64,000 nucleotides of DNA from Mortierella sp. BCC40632. Its lineage: Eukaryota > Mortierellomycota > Mortierellomycetes > Mortierellales > Mortierellaceae. Made by a program: the position numbers and the translations under genes. The DNA lies in the NCBI GenBank assembly GCA_011634665.1, contig WAEK01000013.1, positions 728,501 to 792,500 on the forward strand, read 5' to 3'. Of the stretch, positions 1-11,811 are shown piece by piece (the first letter of the stretch is position 1; each line of letters opens with the position of its first letter). The notes beneath the pieces are model-generated. The model searched no databases. It saw nothing but the letters and a program-made list of their open reading frames with translations, and was not told the DNA's origin.

Positions 1-709
1 GCCCGAGAAGTTGCTGCCAATGTCTCGGAGTGGGACTTCCCCTACATGAACGTGGTCTCGCTCGAGTTTGCACTCTTCAAGACTTACTCCATCCCAACTA
101 TCTCCAAGATCCTCGCCTCAACCAAGCAATTCACTCACAAGTGTCTAAAGCGTGCTGACGATACGGTCTTGATCCTTCTCGAAATGACCGAGACCTTCTC
201 ACGTAACGAACGGAGAGAGTTGCTCGAGGGCAAGACTGACCCCAAGGAGGTTGACAATGATGCTCATCGCACCCATGTTGCGACAGAGCGTCTTAACTTT
301 ATCCATGGACACTACAATATCAAACAAGAAGACTACCTCTACACACTTTCACTCTTTGTCTCGGATCCCACCGAGTTCATTGAGCGATTCGAGTGGCGAC
401 CGTTGACAATGCTGGAGCGAAATGTAAGGACTCGAGCGCAAAAAAGTTGAGGGGATCATGAAGCGGAGATGATGATTGGCAGCGGAACAAAGGAAGCAAA
501 TATTTTTACTCAGAGCTAGCGATGCAGCCCAGGGAAGGAAGGACTCTTCACTGACTGGTCGCCCTTGCAAGTAGGCTAACTTCCCATCCTTTTGTTCTTC
601 TTATTTCATTAGGCTCTCCTTGCACTCTGGAGACACCAAGGAAAAGCAATGGGCATTCAGAATATCCCAGAAACCCTTGAAGAATTTGCAAAGTGGTCGG
701 AGGTAAGTA

Positions 710-747
<38 letters not shown>

Positions 748-1445
748 CTTTTTCTATTCTCTTCTCTCGAGAGCAATTTACCTCGGCGTCTGCTTTTTTT
801 TTTCCCGACCCTGGACTGGAGTGTGTGCAACTTTTTTAGCGCGAACCACATGTTGCTATGCGTTCTACTATCCTGTCTGTTTATTTGTTCCTTGTCAGGA
901 GCGCTTCACCGTCTTTGTGGCACTACCAATTGGCCCTTCTGTGTTCGCTCACACATCTTCATTTGTCTGCCCTGCTTGTATTCCATCCATCTCACCTTTA
1001 GGCTTACGAAAGTGAACATGCAGTCTATGCACCTTCCAACGTTGCCATTGCTCAGAGCACTATCGACCTACTTCTCAGTCTTTATCCAAAGTTCACTCAC
1101 TCTCTTGGCCGTATCGCTGTCAGTTCTCTCTTGACCGAGCGCTTGAGACTCGCTTTCGACATTGCCCCCGCCCCAAAGGTCGTCTTACCCGTGGTCACAG
1201 CCTTGCTCCGTGCACGCGCTCTTTTCATTCGTTATTTCATGTTGCCTAGACGTCTGCCCTTGGTCAGAACTGCATTGAGGTCCAATAGTGATAACCTATA
1301 TGTTCCTCAGTACCACAAGTATGAGCCCGTATACCCTAAGGGTTACCGAGTGGAAGATTTGGGTCCCGAGAAGTTTGTGGGTAAATGCCCCGTGTCATTC
1401 CATCCCTCTGGCATTGTTCCTCCCCATGAAGTTGAGAGTTTGTAA
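1..1445 (+). CDS. mpaB/DUF2236-family oxygenase, 5' partial
   Basis: The gene enters from the left edge; the frame is open from base 1, so the N-terminus is missing. Exons are 1..423, 613..702 and 1002..1445, with introns GTAAGG..TTAG and GTAAGT..TTTAG; all phases agree. The joined protein resembles the ER-bound oxygenase mpaB / rubber-oxygenase-like (DUF2236) family. Visible family features are the HRTHVATERLNFIHGHY segment, a likely source of the haem-ligand histidine (inference), then LYTLSLFV, a FEWRPLTMLERNALLALW block across the first junction, and the C-terminal FIRYFMLPR segment. In this family the known member MpaB acts in oxidative cleavage of a prenyl chain; the substrate here is unknown. 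Intron 2 holds a run of about 34 T. The gene converges on the next one with 149 bp between stop codons. Confidence 0.8.
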
Positions 1446-1594
1446 TGCACAAATAAAGACCTTAGGATACCACCTGTCTGTTTGTCTGACCGTCTGTTTT
1501 AAATATATTTATTTGTCCATAGTCAACAAAAGAAGATCCTCCTGAAATCATCTTATCGTCCCCTTTCAGGGATTTTGTTTGTAGTTTAGCTAAT

Positions 1595-2946
1595 TCAAAC
1601 CCGCTTCCGAATATTTCTTGCCTTGGCTGCCCCTCCTTTCCTCTTCTTGAACATAGCCACTCCTGAAGATGCATCCCCATCCCCACCTTCCAGGGGATCA
1701 CTATCCTCCAGAGGATACGTCTTCTCTACTACCTGGAATCCTCTCAAGTCCTCTGGGTCGGCTGTCTCTTCATCATCTTGGTTGTCCACAACAGGCCCCT
1801 TAGAAGAAGAGGGGAAAACACCCTCTTTTTCCTTGGCTTCGTCGTCGTCTTCGTCTCCATCTTCTCTTTTCCTTTTTTCTTGCTTCTGTGCCGAAGGTTC
1901 CGTTGACTCGACTGTCTCCCATTCTCCGGGCTGACCGACTGTTTTATCCCTCTTGGCGATCGGTTTGGATGGTTTGGACTCTGGCTTGGACTTTCTAGAT
2001 GCAAGAGGTTCATTATTGGATCCTGAGGCAGAAGCCTCAGGTTCAGCCTTAGCTTTGGGGGGCTCGGGTGGTTGGGAGCTCGGCGCAGTTGAGCCTGATT
2101 TAGAATCCGACTCGGTAGTCGAAGTAACTGAACCCGAACCCGAACCCGAGGCAGCTACCGCTGCTTGTGCTGATGGGGACACGAGTCCTGCCTCAATATC
2201 TAACTGATATTGCTTCATTGCAGCCTATTTTGGTTGCAGGTACCATCCCCCCCAAAAAAAAAAAAAACATAAAACATAAAACAAAATTAAAGTCGCAGAG
2301 TTGTTAGAACAGAGTGCTTTTTGCATTCTTGACTGCACTCTGGCGAAACGATGAATTATGATGATGATGACGCGGAACACGGACTACCTTCTCAATATCC
2401 TCCATCTGCTTGTTTAATTTCGCGGCGTCGGCATCTCTTTGACGACCGCGTTGATTCTGTTCACGGAGGAACCTTTCAACATTTTCCTTGTGCTTTGTTC
2501 CTGAGTCATGAATATTCCTTGTCTAAGGGACAGAGGGTAGAGTTGTTCAGGGGATGGATTGCCAATCAATTCTTCTGTCATTACCATTGCGAGTAAAACA
2601 TGGTCGCTCTGCCCATTGATCATGCCCCCTGCCATATTTACTGTCTTCTCCTTTTTCTTCTTCATCTTTTTCATCTTTTTCATCTTCCCTTCAACATCTT
2701 CATCTTCATCTTCTTCTTCCTCATCTTCTTCCAAACTCTTACCACTTTGTTGTCCGTAATGTAAATTTTGCAGAAGCGACAGAAATGCTTTGCGTTCGAC
2801 TTCCAGTACTCTGCCCTACAAGACGTAATAAGAGCATCGAGTTAAGATATAATATATATATATATATGTCCAATCCTTCACACATACACGCGCATAACTT
2901 TCTCACTCCCTTGTATTTTTTTCTGTTAGGGTTATGCTCCTTACAT
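1595..2946 (-). CDS. WBP4: WBP4/FBP21-like spliceosomal protein with U1-C/matrin zinc finger
   Basis: Exons on the minus strand are 2946..2945, 2815..2743, 2522..2388 and 2224..1595, about 279 residues. The start codon appears to be split: AT lies before a GTAAGG donor and the G follows TTGTAG, giving MAEYWKSNAKHFCRFCKIYI, the family's N-terminus. A zinc finger runs over residues 11-40: Cys-x2-Cys, then IHDSGTKHKENV in the third exon. A helix follows (RDADAAKLNKQMEDIEK, then AAMKQYQLDIEAGL), then an acidic/Ser-rich tail ending FKKRKGGAAKARNIRKRV. WBP4 proteins act in pre-mRNA splicing in B-complex spliceosomes (family knowledge). Animal members carry WW domains; none is visible here. Start placement is inferred; the remaining exons are firm. 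Confidence 0.85.
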
Positions 2947-5531
2947 TATGCCTTGCTATATTTTACTAATTGACTGTATATGGCTCTGCTGTTTCCAGTA
3001 GTACTAGCTAATGACACAACTGGATTCAGAAAAGAAAAAAAAGCGCCTTAGACATGAGTGTGTCTATATCCACTCACTTGTCCTAAGTCTTGAGCGCCTA
3101 AATGTCAAGAGAAAATTCTTGACAAAAGATGTGGGCGTAAAAAAAAAAAAAAAAAAAAAAAAAAGACTAGGGAGGCCAAAAAAGTTCGGGGAGACCCTCC
3201 CTATGCACTCCCTACTCCTTCTCTCATATCTCTCACTGACGGTTTAGCAGTAGCTTGTTGATAGGAAAACGCATGACAAGGGCAGCTCAGCAGTGTCTCC
3301 TTAATGCTGCGCCCTGCCTCCCCCCCCCCAATTTGGCCTTGAAAGCATTCCGGATGCTTCACAGCTATGCTTTGCCTTTCCTTCAATCCACATGCAGATC
3401 CTTGACACTGCCCTTAGTACAAAAATATAATATCGGCTCGTCATTGACCAAAGAGTCAACAGACGTAGAGTCATAGAAAACTGAACTAGATCTGCGGACC
3501 AAATGTTGAAAAAAAGAAAAAAGCAAGCAATAAAGGGTGGATCGTTGGTACGGGACGAACGATATCAAGGGGCAGTTCGATATGCTAACCTTGTTAGTCC
3601 CCCACATGATAAGATGGCGAGTAGCTCCGCTGTACTCCACTCCAAGACTCCAGGAGACTTTACTGGGAAAGTAAAAACCAAGGACCGGGGGAGAGGATAA
3701 CCAAATGTGAAGAATTGAGAAAAAAGGTACTCTCAGATGCTCTTGCCATTTGTGAAGGCAATAGGAGATCAGAGCAGAGATTAGAGCTCAGTCTCTCAAA
3801 ATGTACAGTTGGAATGATCCATGCTATCCTTTTGGAAATCATACCTTGGGGGAATCAGAAAGAAGATGCAAAGGAAGATTCTCAAGAATGCCTTCTGGTC
3901 CATCAGATCAGTCCACCGCACCTCCATGTAGAATTCACGTGATAGGGTCTGTCTGTAAAAATCTACGCGGCTTGCTCTCTACCTTTCGTCAACTCTATTG
4001 TAGAAAGCTACTAGGAAGAGACCGATGGTAAACCCCCCTTCAAGGTTTCAACGACTGTAGCCTTCTTGGGAGCACCACCATTAAGCTATACCTCCCCCAC
4101 AAGTTCTTTTATGAAAGGATAGTCAAGGAAACTTGGGTCACTCAAACCTTAACTGGAACATGGTCTACAATCGGGATCATGGATAGACTACCCTTTTTTT
4201 TCATATAACAAGTGTAGCTCCACTAATGCTTCAAATACTGGCGGATAGAGGATGGGTAATAGAAAAGGTCCCAAGAAGGTAGGCTTATTCTCTAAGCTCT
4301 CTCTCTCTCTCTTTTTTTTTTTTCCGAGAGTTTGGCTCTGTGAGGTTTGAATCGGTCTGTGCTTCTCGACCCATTCGAGATATTTCAATATTTCTCTTAT
4401 GAATCCATTACAAAACCTCCAGACGAGGGATTTTGAACACTCTCACTTGCTCAGGTAAAACCAGAGAACCCCAAGATGCGCAACAGCCGATTGGCAACGA
4501 ATACAAATAAAACATCAAGTAGTGCCTCTCTTATCACCGCTGACAACAAAACCATTTCATTCTTGATAAGTCATGCCTAGAAGCCAGAGTCCTAGTAAAC
4601 AGGACAGACGAGAAAGGTCTGTGTCTATCATTTTGAGTTTTGCGCCCTGCTCCTGGTGAAAAAAAAAAAAAAAAAAAAAAAAAATCCACTCACTCCAAGA
4701 TTACCGGGATAGATCTCTGAACCCGAATTAGCACTCGTTTTACAATAGGCCCCTAGACGAACCTCCCTTTGACACACCTTGGGTCAATAAAACCTTTCAG
4801 ATGAACCCCTCTTCCCCAGCAGGAGGAATTGGCTAAACCGGAATGTTTGAAGATGATTGCTGTTTCTAGTTGCAAGGAGACAGAGAATCAATCTATTATA
4901 GCTTGTAACAGCTCTGGTAATCGTGTACTGGCACTCTGTCAGAAAGAGTAGGGTAGTGAGATCAAGAGGTCCATGAGGACCCTAGCAAGCACCTGCCACA
5001 TCCCCCCTCCTCTATCGATCACACTCCTGTTTGCAACGAAAGGTAGATGGTTGTGTGATCTGCATGGGAAAGTATCTTTTGTCTACAGGTATCAAATTAC
5101 AATGCGAGTCAATTGAGGGAATATGTGTTACTACTAGAGATGTAACGCTGTGATCGTCACTCATCTGAACAGTCCCGTCGTCTCCTGAACACCCTTTCTA
5201 CTGCGTGAAAAAGGACCCATACGAGGCATTTTTTTTTGTGCGCGAGCGCTTGTGCTCTTGTGTTTTCGATAGACTGAAAGAAAAGCGCGCATTTGATCTC
5301 TGGGTGACCCAACATGCTGCAATATCACCCCTTTTGCCTTCATTGACCAGATTTCGGCCTTGGTATAAAGATGCTAGTTTCTTCCCATCCAAAAGCATGA
5401 GCTAGTGAACTTCTCATGTCTATCTCTTGCTTTTCACCGCTCCGATCTTCTCCTTCCCTTCTCGTTGTCCTGATTTTGTTCAACTCTTTTAACCCACCAA
5501 CAAAGAGGAGCTGTAAATAATTTCAGGAACA
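2947..5531. other. Intergenic, no intact gene
   Basis: About 2.6 kb between the WBP4-like gene and the first membrane-protein gene. I see only short ORFs, poly(A) tracts near 3140-3164 and 4660-4684, and a CT run near 4299-4323. A few minus-strand stretches around 3950-4240 read briefly as protein but carry frequent stops; they may be decayed coding DNA. I cannot assign them. Confidence 0.5.
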
Positions 5532-6128
5532 ATGATACAGGGCGCCATTGTGGGGATCCTTCTCGGTATTCTTTTACCATCAATGATAATTTGCATCTTT
5601 TGTGCAGGCTGGGCTCTTGACAGACTGGCCACCCGCTGGGACAATACCAGAAGAAGGAGATCGCCTCCACCTCATCCAGCAATAATAATCAGGAGCCAAA
5701 TCACACAGCAACTTCAGGCACGGTCTCTTCACCCCAATATGTCCGAGGCGCCCCCATGGTCAGCAACAAGTGACTATTCTCCAGACCTTGGTCCACCTCC
5801 AATGTATTTTGGACCTCCACCATCATTAACAGTCCCAACACGGGTCCTTCGAGAACGAGAAGATGGCTCTTTGGTTTTCGAAGACGAGGCTCCTCCGCCC
5901 ATGTACAAAAGATCTCCAGAAGAGGATGAAGCCGCGATGCGATCTCTGGTCATTCCAGTCATCTCGACCCCTGCTCCTGCACTGACAAATCCTAGAGCTA
6001 TTGAGACTGTCCTAGAGATTCCTAATAATGAAAGGATACGAAATGAATCAACTCTTCAATTGGCTGTTGCAAGGTTCATGGACTATGTCCCAATATCTCA
6101 ACAACCAGTATCCAGGCCATTAGGATAA
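5532..6128 (+). CDS. Single-pass membrane protein with two PPxY motifs
   Basis: Uninterrupted ORF of 198 residues. A hydrophobic helix spans residues 4-29 and is followed by an Arg-rich stretch (TRRRRS). The positive-inside rule then predicts a very short outside N-terminus and a cytosolic tail. The tail is Pro-rich and has two PPMY motifs (residues 89-92 and 122-125), the ligand recognised by WW domains of NEDD4/Rsp5 ubiquitin ligases. It is first of four tandem genes on one strand with the same plan. An acceptor-like TTTCAG lies 7 bases before the ATG, so a 5' UTR intron is possible. I know no named family; a role as membrane-anchored ligase adaptor is inference from the motif set. Confidence 0.7.
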   Translation: MIQGAIVGILLGILLPSMIICIFCAGWALDRLATRWDNTRRRRSPPPHPAIIIRSQITQQLQARSLHPNMSEAPPWSATSDYSPDLGPPPMYFGPPPSLTVPTRVLREREDGSLVFEDEAPPPMYKRSPEEDEAAMRSLVIPVISTPAPALTNPRAIETVLEIPNNERIRNESTLQLAVARFMDYVPISQQPVSRPLG

Positions 6129-7295
6129 TAAAGACCCGAATAGAAAAAAAAACCCGCTCCCGCTTCGTCTTACCCTTTTCACAATGCAATCGAAACAGGA
6201 AACGAAAGGGAGGAGGGGGAGCAAAGTGTCACGGAAGCCGAGATTCTTTGTCTAGATGTTCTCGGTGGCATGAGGCGGTGAGGTGCAGTAATTGGACGAA
6301 AGGGGAGACACGGATCCTGACGGCTCAACAGATGTTATGACCAGCTGTGAGAAGAAAAGGAAGGCAATGATCCGCAGTTAAAGGGTCTGAGGTCAAGGAG
6401 CGAAACTTTGTTCTTTAAATGGCGTCATCATATTGGCTGGTGATGTGGAACCAGGACGTTGGGTTCTTCAACAAAAGGTCACTCACGACGTCTGGCGGAG
6501 ATTGAACCAGAACCATCCATTGGCTAGAGAGAATCATGCAAAAAGACTCCATGGAGAGTCCTTTGGCAAGAAGGTCATGCAGCGACCAGAAGACGTCGAT
6601 ACCGGATTTACTGAATGAGAAGAAAGACAAATGAAATGAAGATAGAGCTGCATTCCTTCGGGTATGCCAACTCTAAGAATAAATTATTAGGACCCTTGGC
6701 CAGAGTATTTCGGTGCATTCAGATTGCATACCGTGGTCTTCTAGCGGCCTTCTGGCTAGTTGGGGCCTGGATCTCGATGGGGAGGGAAGAGGAGTAGATT
6801 AAGTCTGTCTGTACTCAGGCGCAGTAAAGTGGATGGAAAAGATTTGATCAGACAAAGACCCAAGTCTCTCGGTGTTACTAGTTGACTGATGGACCGAAAA
6901 AGGTTCATATTTTGTCCGCACTCTGACCAAGGTTTGGAAGTAGGTCCCCAACTGGGCGTTAACATGGACACAAACGCACATACCTTAGGTACTATTACCC
7001 CATCCAAATGAGGAAACGTCTGTCCCCTGGACAGAGAGTGCGGGGATCGGAAAAAGGTAAAAGGACCGAACCTGGCGTTCTTCGCTTCCCGCCTAGAATA
7101 CTTCCGTCCTCTGCTTTCTTTTTTCCATGTTCCCTTTGGTCTGTCTGTCTCTTGTCTGTGACTCCTTCGTCACCCAATCCTTTGGGAGAAGAAGGCCCTT
7201 TTTATTTATATATATCCTGTCCTGAACTTTTTTTTTGCTCTTCTTTTTATGTTACAGTTTCTCAACCATCTCTCTTTTTTCTACATCCTTTCACT
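6129..7295. other. Intergenic spacer
   Basis: No supported gene. Short ORFs on both strands lack protein-like composition. The last 300 bases are pyrimidine-rich and hold a TATA-like box, so they probably include the promoter and 5' UTR of the next gene. Confidence 0.5.
7207..7214 (+). promoter_or_regulatory. TATA-like box
   Basis: TATATATA, ending 81 bases before the ATG at 7296, in a T-rich leader. Spacing fits a core promoter of the PPxY membrane-protein gene. Confidence 0.35.
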
Positions 7296-8213
7296 ATGAA
7301 TACTGTCGTCCTCATCTTCTTCCTTGGCCTCGCAGTCATTACTGTCTGTTCTCTCTTCATCTTTAAGCAAATGAAAAAGCCCACCACCTCACCTCCATTG
7401 ACCACAAATACTATGATCGCCAGCTCAAACACATCTCACTACCGCTTCCAGCGCAGACTCTTGTTCCGACAACGACAACGAGCCATGTCACTACCAGTCA
7501 ATGAACCATACTGTTGCAATGAGTGCTATTCTCGAGCAACCTTTCTTAATTCACATTCGTCAGCAATACCCCTTCTTCCTATTCCACCTTCGACTTTGCA
7601 GATCGCTCCCGTTCAAAGATCTATTCGGGCGTCAGACAACCAGCATTTGATTTGCCCCACATCCATGATGTCTTGTCGTCAACAGAGACGAACCACTATT
7701 GCTGGTTATCCAGAATCTCCTCGACCACCCTCTGATCAACAGGGCGAGCTTGAGATGGTTTTGGTTGATGGAGAAATGACCGGGCACGAGTGGTTTGTTG
7801 AGGAAACGGACTTGCCCCCTGTCTACGATCGACGACTCCTTGCAAGGGATCGCCCTCCCAAGTACACGGCTTCGCCTCCTACTCGGCCCATTTCCAGATT
7901 TCTTCGTGTGCGGCCTGTGCAGTCTCCTTCTCCTCCACGAAGCTCTATTTCGTTCTCGCGCATTGTTACCCGATCCATGAATCCAGAGACTGTAGCCGTG
8001 ACGGTCCCCGTCCCCGAGAGCCGTCACCAAAGTGAGGCTGTCTCTACGTTGACAACACCAACGTCATCGCCCTCATCCTCGGCATCGGCACCGTCGTCTG
8101 TATCAACAACATCAACAGCACAGCCAGAGTGGATCCCTCTTTCACCACCACCTACCTATCCTAAGCCTGCACATCTCGGTCATGTTCCTGCCGTAGCCTG
8201 TCCCTGTTGTTAA
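7296..8213 (+). CDS. Single-pass membrane protein with three PPxY motifs and Cys C-terminus
   Basis: 305 residues. The frame is open further 5' (to 7008), but the ATG at 7296 starts directly with the hydrophobic helix (residues 4-23), followed by KQMKK. This matches the neighbours, so I chose it. The long tail is Ser/Pro/Arg-rich and carries PPVY (174-177), PPKY (187-190) and PPTY (285-288). The protein ends CPCC, a possible lipidation site, and has a CCNEC cluster near residue 75. The plan (short lumenal end, one helix, basic stop-transfer, PPxY-rich cytosolic tail) is that of Rsp5/NEDD4 membrane adaptors. No enzymatic domain is visible. Confidence 0.7.
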   Translation: MNTVVLIFFLGLAVITVCSLFIFKQMKKPTTSPPLTTNTMIASSNTSHYRFQRRLLFRQRQRAMSLPVNEPYCCNECYSRATFLNSHSSAIPLLPIPPSTLQIAPVQRSIRASDNQHLICPTSMMSCRQQRRTTIAGYPESPRPPSDQQGELEMVLVDGEMTGHEWFVEETDLPPVYDRRLLARDRPPKYTASPPTRPISRFLRVRPVQSPSPPRSSISFSRIVTRSMNPETVAVTVPVPESRHQSEAVSTLTTPTSSPSSSASAPSSVSTTSTAQPEWIPLSPPPTYPKPAHLGHVPAVACPCC

Positions 8214-9419
8214 AGCTCATTTTTTGCTTTGACTTTGTAGCTCAAACTTCCTTTTCCATACTCTCCCCTCTCTCATTATATAAAGACGTGTAAGATATTG
8301 ATGGTATTCGTTTTTAACGGCGCTTTTGCTGGGATGGCTCTATCTAGCTTTCTAAGAACTCTTTGTGTGCAACCGAGGAAGAAGAAGAAAAAATAATATA
8401 GTCAGTCAGGTAGACCGATAGAGCGAAATTTGCCTGGTTTGGTTGGCTCAGTGAGCAAAAAGGAATGTGTCTCCATTCGGCCATTTTTACTCGCTCCTTG
8501 CCTGGGGTTGATTTCTTTAAAAACCTTTTGTCCTCTCTTGTTCAAAACACCTTTTGATGGAAATACGTCCAACCCACACCTGTCTGAGTATTCGCCAATG
8601 GATAGTCACTCAACAGGATGGACCCTGGAAATGGTCCGAGTGGGGCCATTCCAAACGGCAGAGGTTTTTCTTTCCGCATGAATTATATCTAGGATTAGAA
8701 ACCCGTGAGAGTCTGAGCGTAACAGAACCATGATTTGGTGCCTCTACATTGGAAAAAAAAAAAAAAAAAAAGTGTCACAGCTCTCACACGAATGTGTCAG
8801 GACAGTTGAACTTGTCACCCACTGCACCTGGATAGCGTGCTCAATTGACAGGAGGAGAATGCTCCTTGCTTCTTTCCAGGAAAACAAAAGGCTGACTTGG
8901 ATTAAGAACGCTTGACCTCTGTCGCCTTCCTCTTTTTAAAGTCTCTCGCTCGATCCTTCCTGTGCAACCGATGCGCGATTTTTTTCCTCGTCCAGAAATC
9001 CCTCGAATTTCCAGCTTTGTGGGTCCAGACTTCATACGCCATGCGTCCATAACAGGGTTCAAAAGCAATAGCAAATGGTGAAAACACAGCCTGGTTGCAT
9101 CTGGGCCCTTATCCATCGCGAGCCCATGGAAGGGAAAAAAAAAAAGAAAAGAAAAGAAAGAAAAGAAACGAAAAGACAGGTGTCTCCCCATTCTTTTCAT
9201 GAGAACAAGAAGAGTGGCTGTTTAAAAAGTGCCACAACTCTTACTTTTTCTTGTTTCTTCTTACTCTTGGCCGACTGGGCCTCCGTCAGCACTTTGTCGC
9301 TTTTACCCCTTCCTCTCCACCAGCCTCGAGAAAGAAATCCTACTCGACCCACCTTTTCCTTGTGGCTTTCAGTCACAGACACACACACGCACGCATCAGC
9401 AGAAAGACACTAGAAAACG
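8214..9419. other. Intergenic spacer
   Basis: 1.2 kb without a supported gene. It holds a poly(A) run near 8753-8771, a purine-rich A/G stretch at about 9130-9175 and a CA-rich leader just before the next start. Confidence 0.5.
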
Positions 9420-9854
9420 ATGGAGAACTGGGTCTTTTTCCTCATCATTGGAATCGTTCTCCAGCTTATCGGTCTCTTTTGCTATTATATGAGCGAGCGC
9501 CAGAAGAAACTCTTTGCACACGACGCAGCACTAGCCGCTGCCGCCGCTGCCGCCAGGGACCCACTCATTCTTATCCTACCAATCACAGAGACGTTACCAA
9601 CATACGCCACTGTAGTCCAGCTACCCTCCCCTCCTGGCTACGACAACGCTCCACTACCTCTTCAGCAGCCACAGCAGGATGGGCGGGCACGCAGTCAAGA
9701 AGAACAAGAATCGGTTGAGCTTCAAGTATTAGAGCCAGTGATTCAGGAACAGGAGCCTCCTCCCCCGACAGAGCAACCGCCGCAGCAACAGTCATCTGAG
9801 GCGGATGCACCTCCACCTTTCACTAGTACGACAGTCTCGGCATCCACCTCGTAG
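9420..9854 (+). CDS. Small single-pass membrane protein with LPxY and PPxY motifs
   Basis: 144 residues. A hydrophobic helix at 4-23 is followed by MSERQKK, giving the same predicted topology as the other cluster members. An Ala run (AALAAAAAAA, 36-45) follows. LPTY (59-62) and PPGY (71-74) are WW-domain ligands; PPPF (131-134) is a weaker look-alike. The rest is Gln/Glu/Pro-rich and probably disordered. An overlapping ORF (9251..9718, second forward frame) is a shadow. Function unknown; an adaptor role is inferred. Confidence 0.65.
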   Translation: MENWVFFLIIGIVLQLIGLFCYYMSERQKKLFAHDAALAAAAAAARDPLILILPITETLPTYATVVQLPSPPGYDNAPLPLQQPQQDGRARSQEEQESVELQVLEPVIQEQEPPPPTEQPPQQQSSEADAPPPFTSTTVSASTS

Positions 9855-11365
9855 TTGCTACCTGATTTTTTTTTTCGGTGTAGCTCTTCTTACAGCTTAT
9901 GAAGTCGGTAGGGTTCTTCTTCACAGCCAAGATATACTCACTCCACCTCGTTCTACCCAGCTCTAAATACGATACCCTTCAACACACCTGTAACATAGGA
10001 ATGAATATCACAATACGGCACCCTCCTCACATGAGACGATAATTAAACTTGCCCTCTCCACAGGTCGCTCGACCCCCCTCTCCTCCCTCTTTTTCTTTTT
10101 TTTTTTTTTTTTTTTTTTTGCCGAGTAACACATAAGGTAGAAATGAGAAAGGAGGGGGGAGTCAGGACTGGTTCTAGAGATTCTGAGCATTCCATAGCCT
10201 TTTCGACTTGATCTCTTTGGAGTCGAGTCGAAAAGTCCTAAAAAATCCTAAAGAGAATACACGTCCACATCCCACCTTTCCAAGTGGGCACGTACACACT
10301 TTACTACCTCTTTCTCTTTCTCTCGACCTCCTCCCCTCTCCTGCCCTGAAGGCATTTGCCACTCAGTCTCCCTGATGATTAATCTTCCGAACAGAGAAAT
10401 AGAATACTTCAATATTTTTTTTTCTTTCTCTCCCTAGTAGGATAAAGGTACCTGATCAGTATATGTCCAAGTTCTTCTGAGTATAGTGCCAAAAAGAAAA
10501 AAAACAACAACATATATTCAAACTACGTACTGGCTACTAGAGGTGGCTATTCGTAACTCCTTTTTACATTCTAGGAACAGCTCAGAGTGGATGACTGTTA
10601 TACGAAATGTGTCCCCCTCCCTTTCCCCCTCAGCCCGGCTTTGTCCAATAGTGTCAAAACTACAAAGAACGTTAATTAAACTCGCTTCCTTTCCCTCGGG
10701 AAAAGCACCAAAAAAAAACAAACAATAGTAGAAACTAAAAAAGACATTGGGAGGAAGGGAGGGGGATGACGCATTCGATAGAGACCTTGTTGCTCCAATC
10801 GTCGGGATATAGAAGCCCCAATCGAGAGGCCAGTATTGAGCAGCTGGTCCTGCAAGATTACATGGCACTTGTCACCAAGCACTGAGGTCTTTTCTAACCC
10901 TGTGCTACACAACTTCTCTTCACCTCCACTCTGGGTCTGGGACCTCTTTTTTTTTTTTTTTTTTTTTTTTTTGCGACTGACCTCATAGGCACATGCTCCC
11001 GAATTCAGTCGAAACCTTGTCATTTTGCGTCTGCAGAGGGATGTGATGTCTTGGGGGGAGGGAGGTGGAAGGAAGGGCACTGTCATACTTGAGGCTAGGG
11101 AAAAAAAAAAATTGGAGCACTGCCTCATTAGCCGGTTTGTGTCCAACCCTGGTCGCACATGGGCCTAACAGAGAACAAGAGAGGTTTATTTTGATCCTTT
11201 CTCCCAATCCTTTCTTGCAACAAAAGGCATTGGCTGCTTGCTTATTGTCACCAGCCTATGTGCGTCTCGGTTTGTCGTGTGTGGTGATTTTGGGGGCAAT
11301 CCCTTTTGTCTACTTTCTACCCTGGACTCCAATCCTCTCACGTTCTCTCTCTCACGCTTATTCAT

Positions 11366-11463
<98 letters not shown>

Positions 11464-11811
11464 GGCCTTAGTCGGGATCTTGGTAAAAATACTAGCATTA
11501 TGACTTTTTTTTTTGCGTCGATCCTCTAACATAGTTCAAATCTGTGCATTTTTTTTTGTTGCATAAATACTCTCAGACTTTTCGCCAAAAAAAAGTTTTC
11601 TTTCAACAGCTCCAACACTTCATTCTCCTTTCTCAAAAAAGACAAAAATCAAACAGTAATAACTAGCCTAACAAAACTCCTAGTCAAGACCTTTATTTTT
11701 ATCGGTCCTCCACCACCCCCTTTTCAACTATACAGGACCTACAGGCGACGCATATACTCAATAGGGACTACACAATACAGATCCCCCCCCCCATCTCCTT
11801 CTCCGCCCTAT
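9855..11811. other. Intergenic spacer rich in simple repeats
   Basis: About 2 kb with no supported gene. It contains T tracts at 10096-10119 and 10947-10972 and the long CT microsatellite at 11368-11461. Confidence 0.5.
11368..11461. repeat. (CT)n microsatellite
   Basis: About 46 uninterrupted CT units in the spacer 350 bp upstream of the fourth membrane-protein gene. Leu/Ser-rich ORFs crossing it are artefacts. Confidence 0.95.

Noticed and set aside
1595..2946. Functional link between the WBP4 (WW-binding protein 4) homologue and the PPxY cluster
   Set aside because: The protein has no WW domain or PPxY here; the similarity is in the family name only.
3715..3942. Possible Tc1-like transposase remnant (SKCTVGMIHA)
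   Set aside because: Only a few residues resemble a helix-turn-helix; no DDE motif or terminal repeats found.
11065..11529. ORFs with Leu-Ser repeats
   Set aside because: Translation of the (CT)n microsatellite in three frames.
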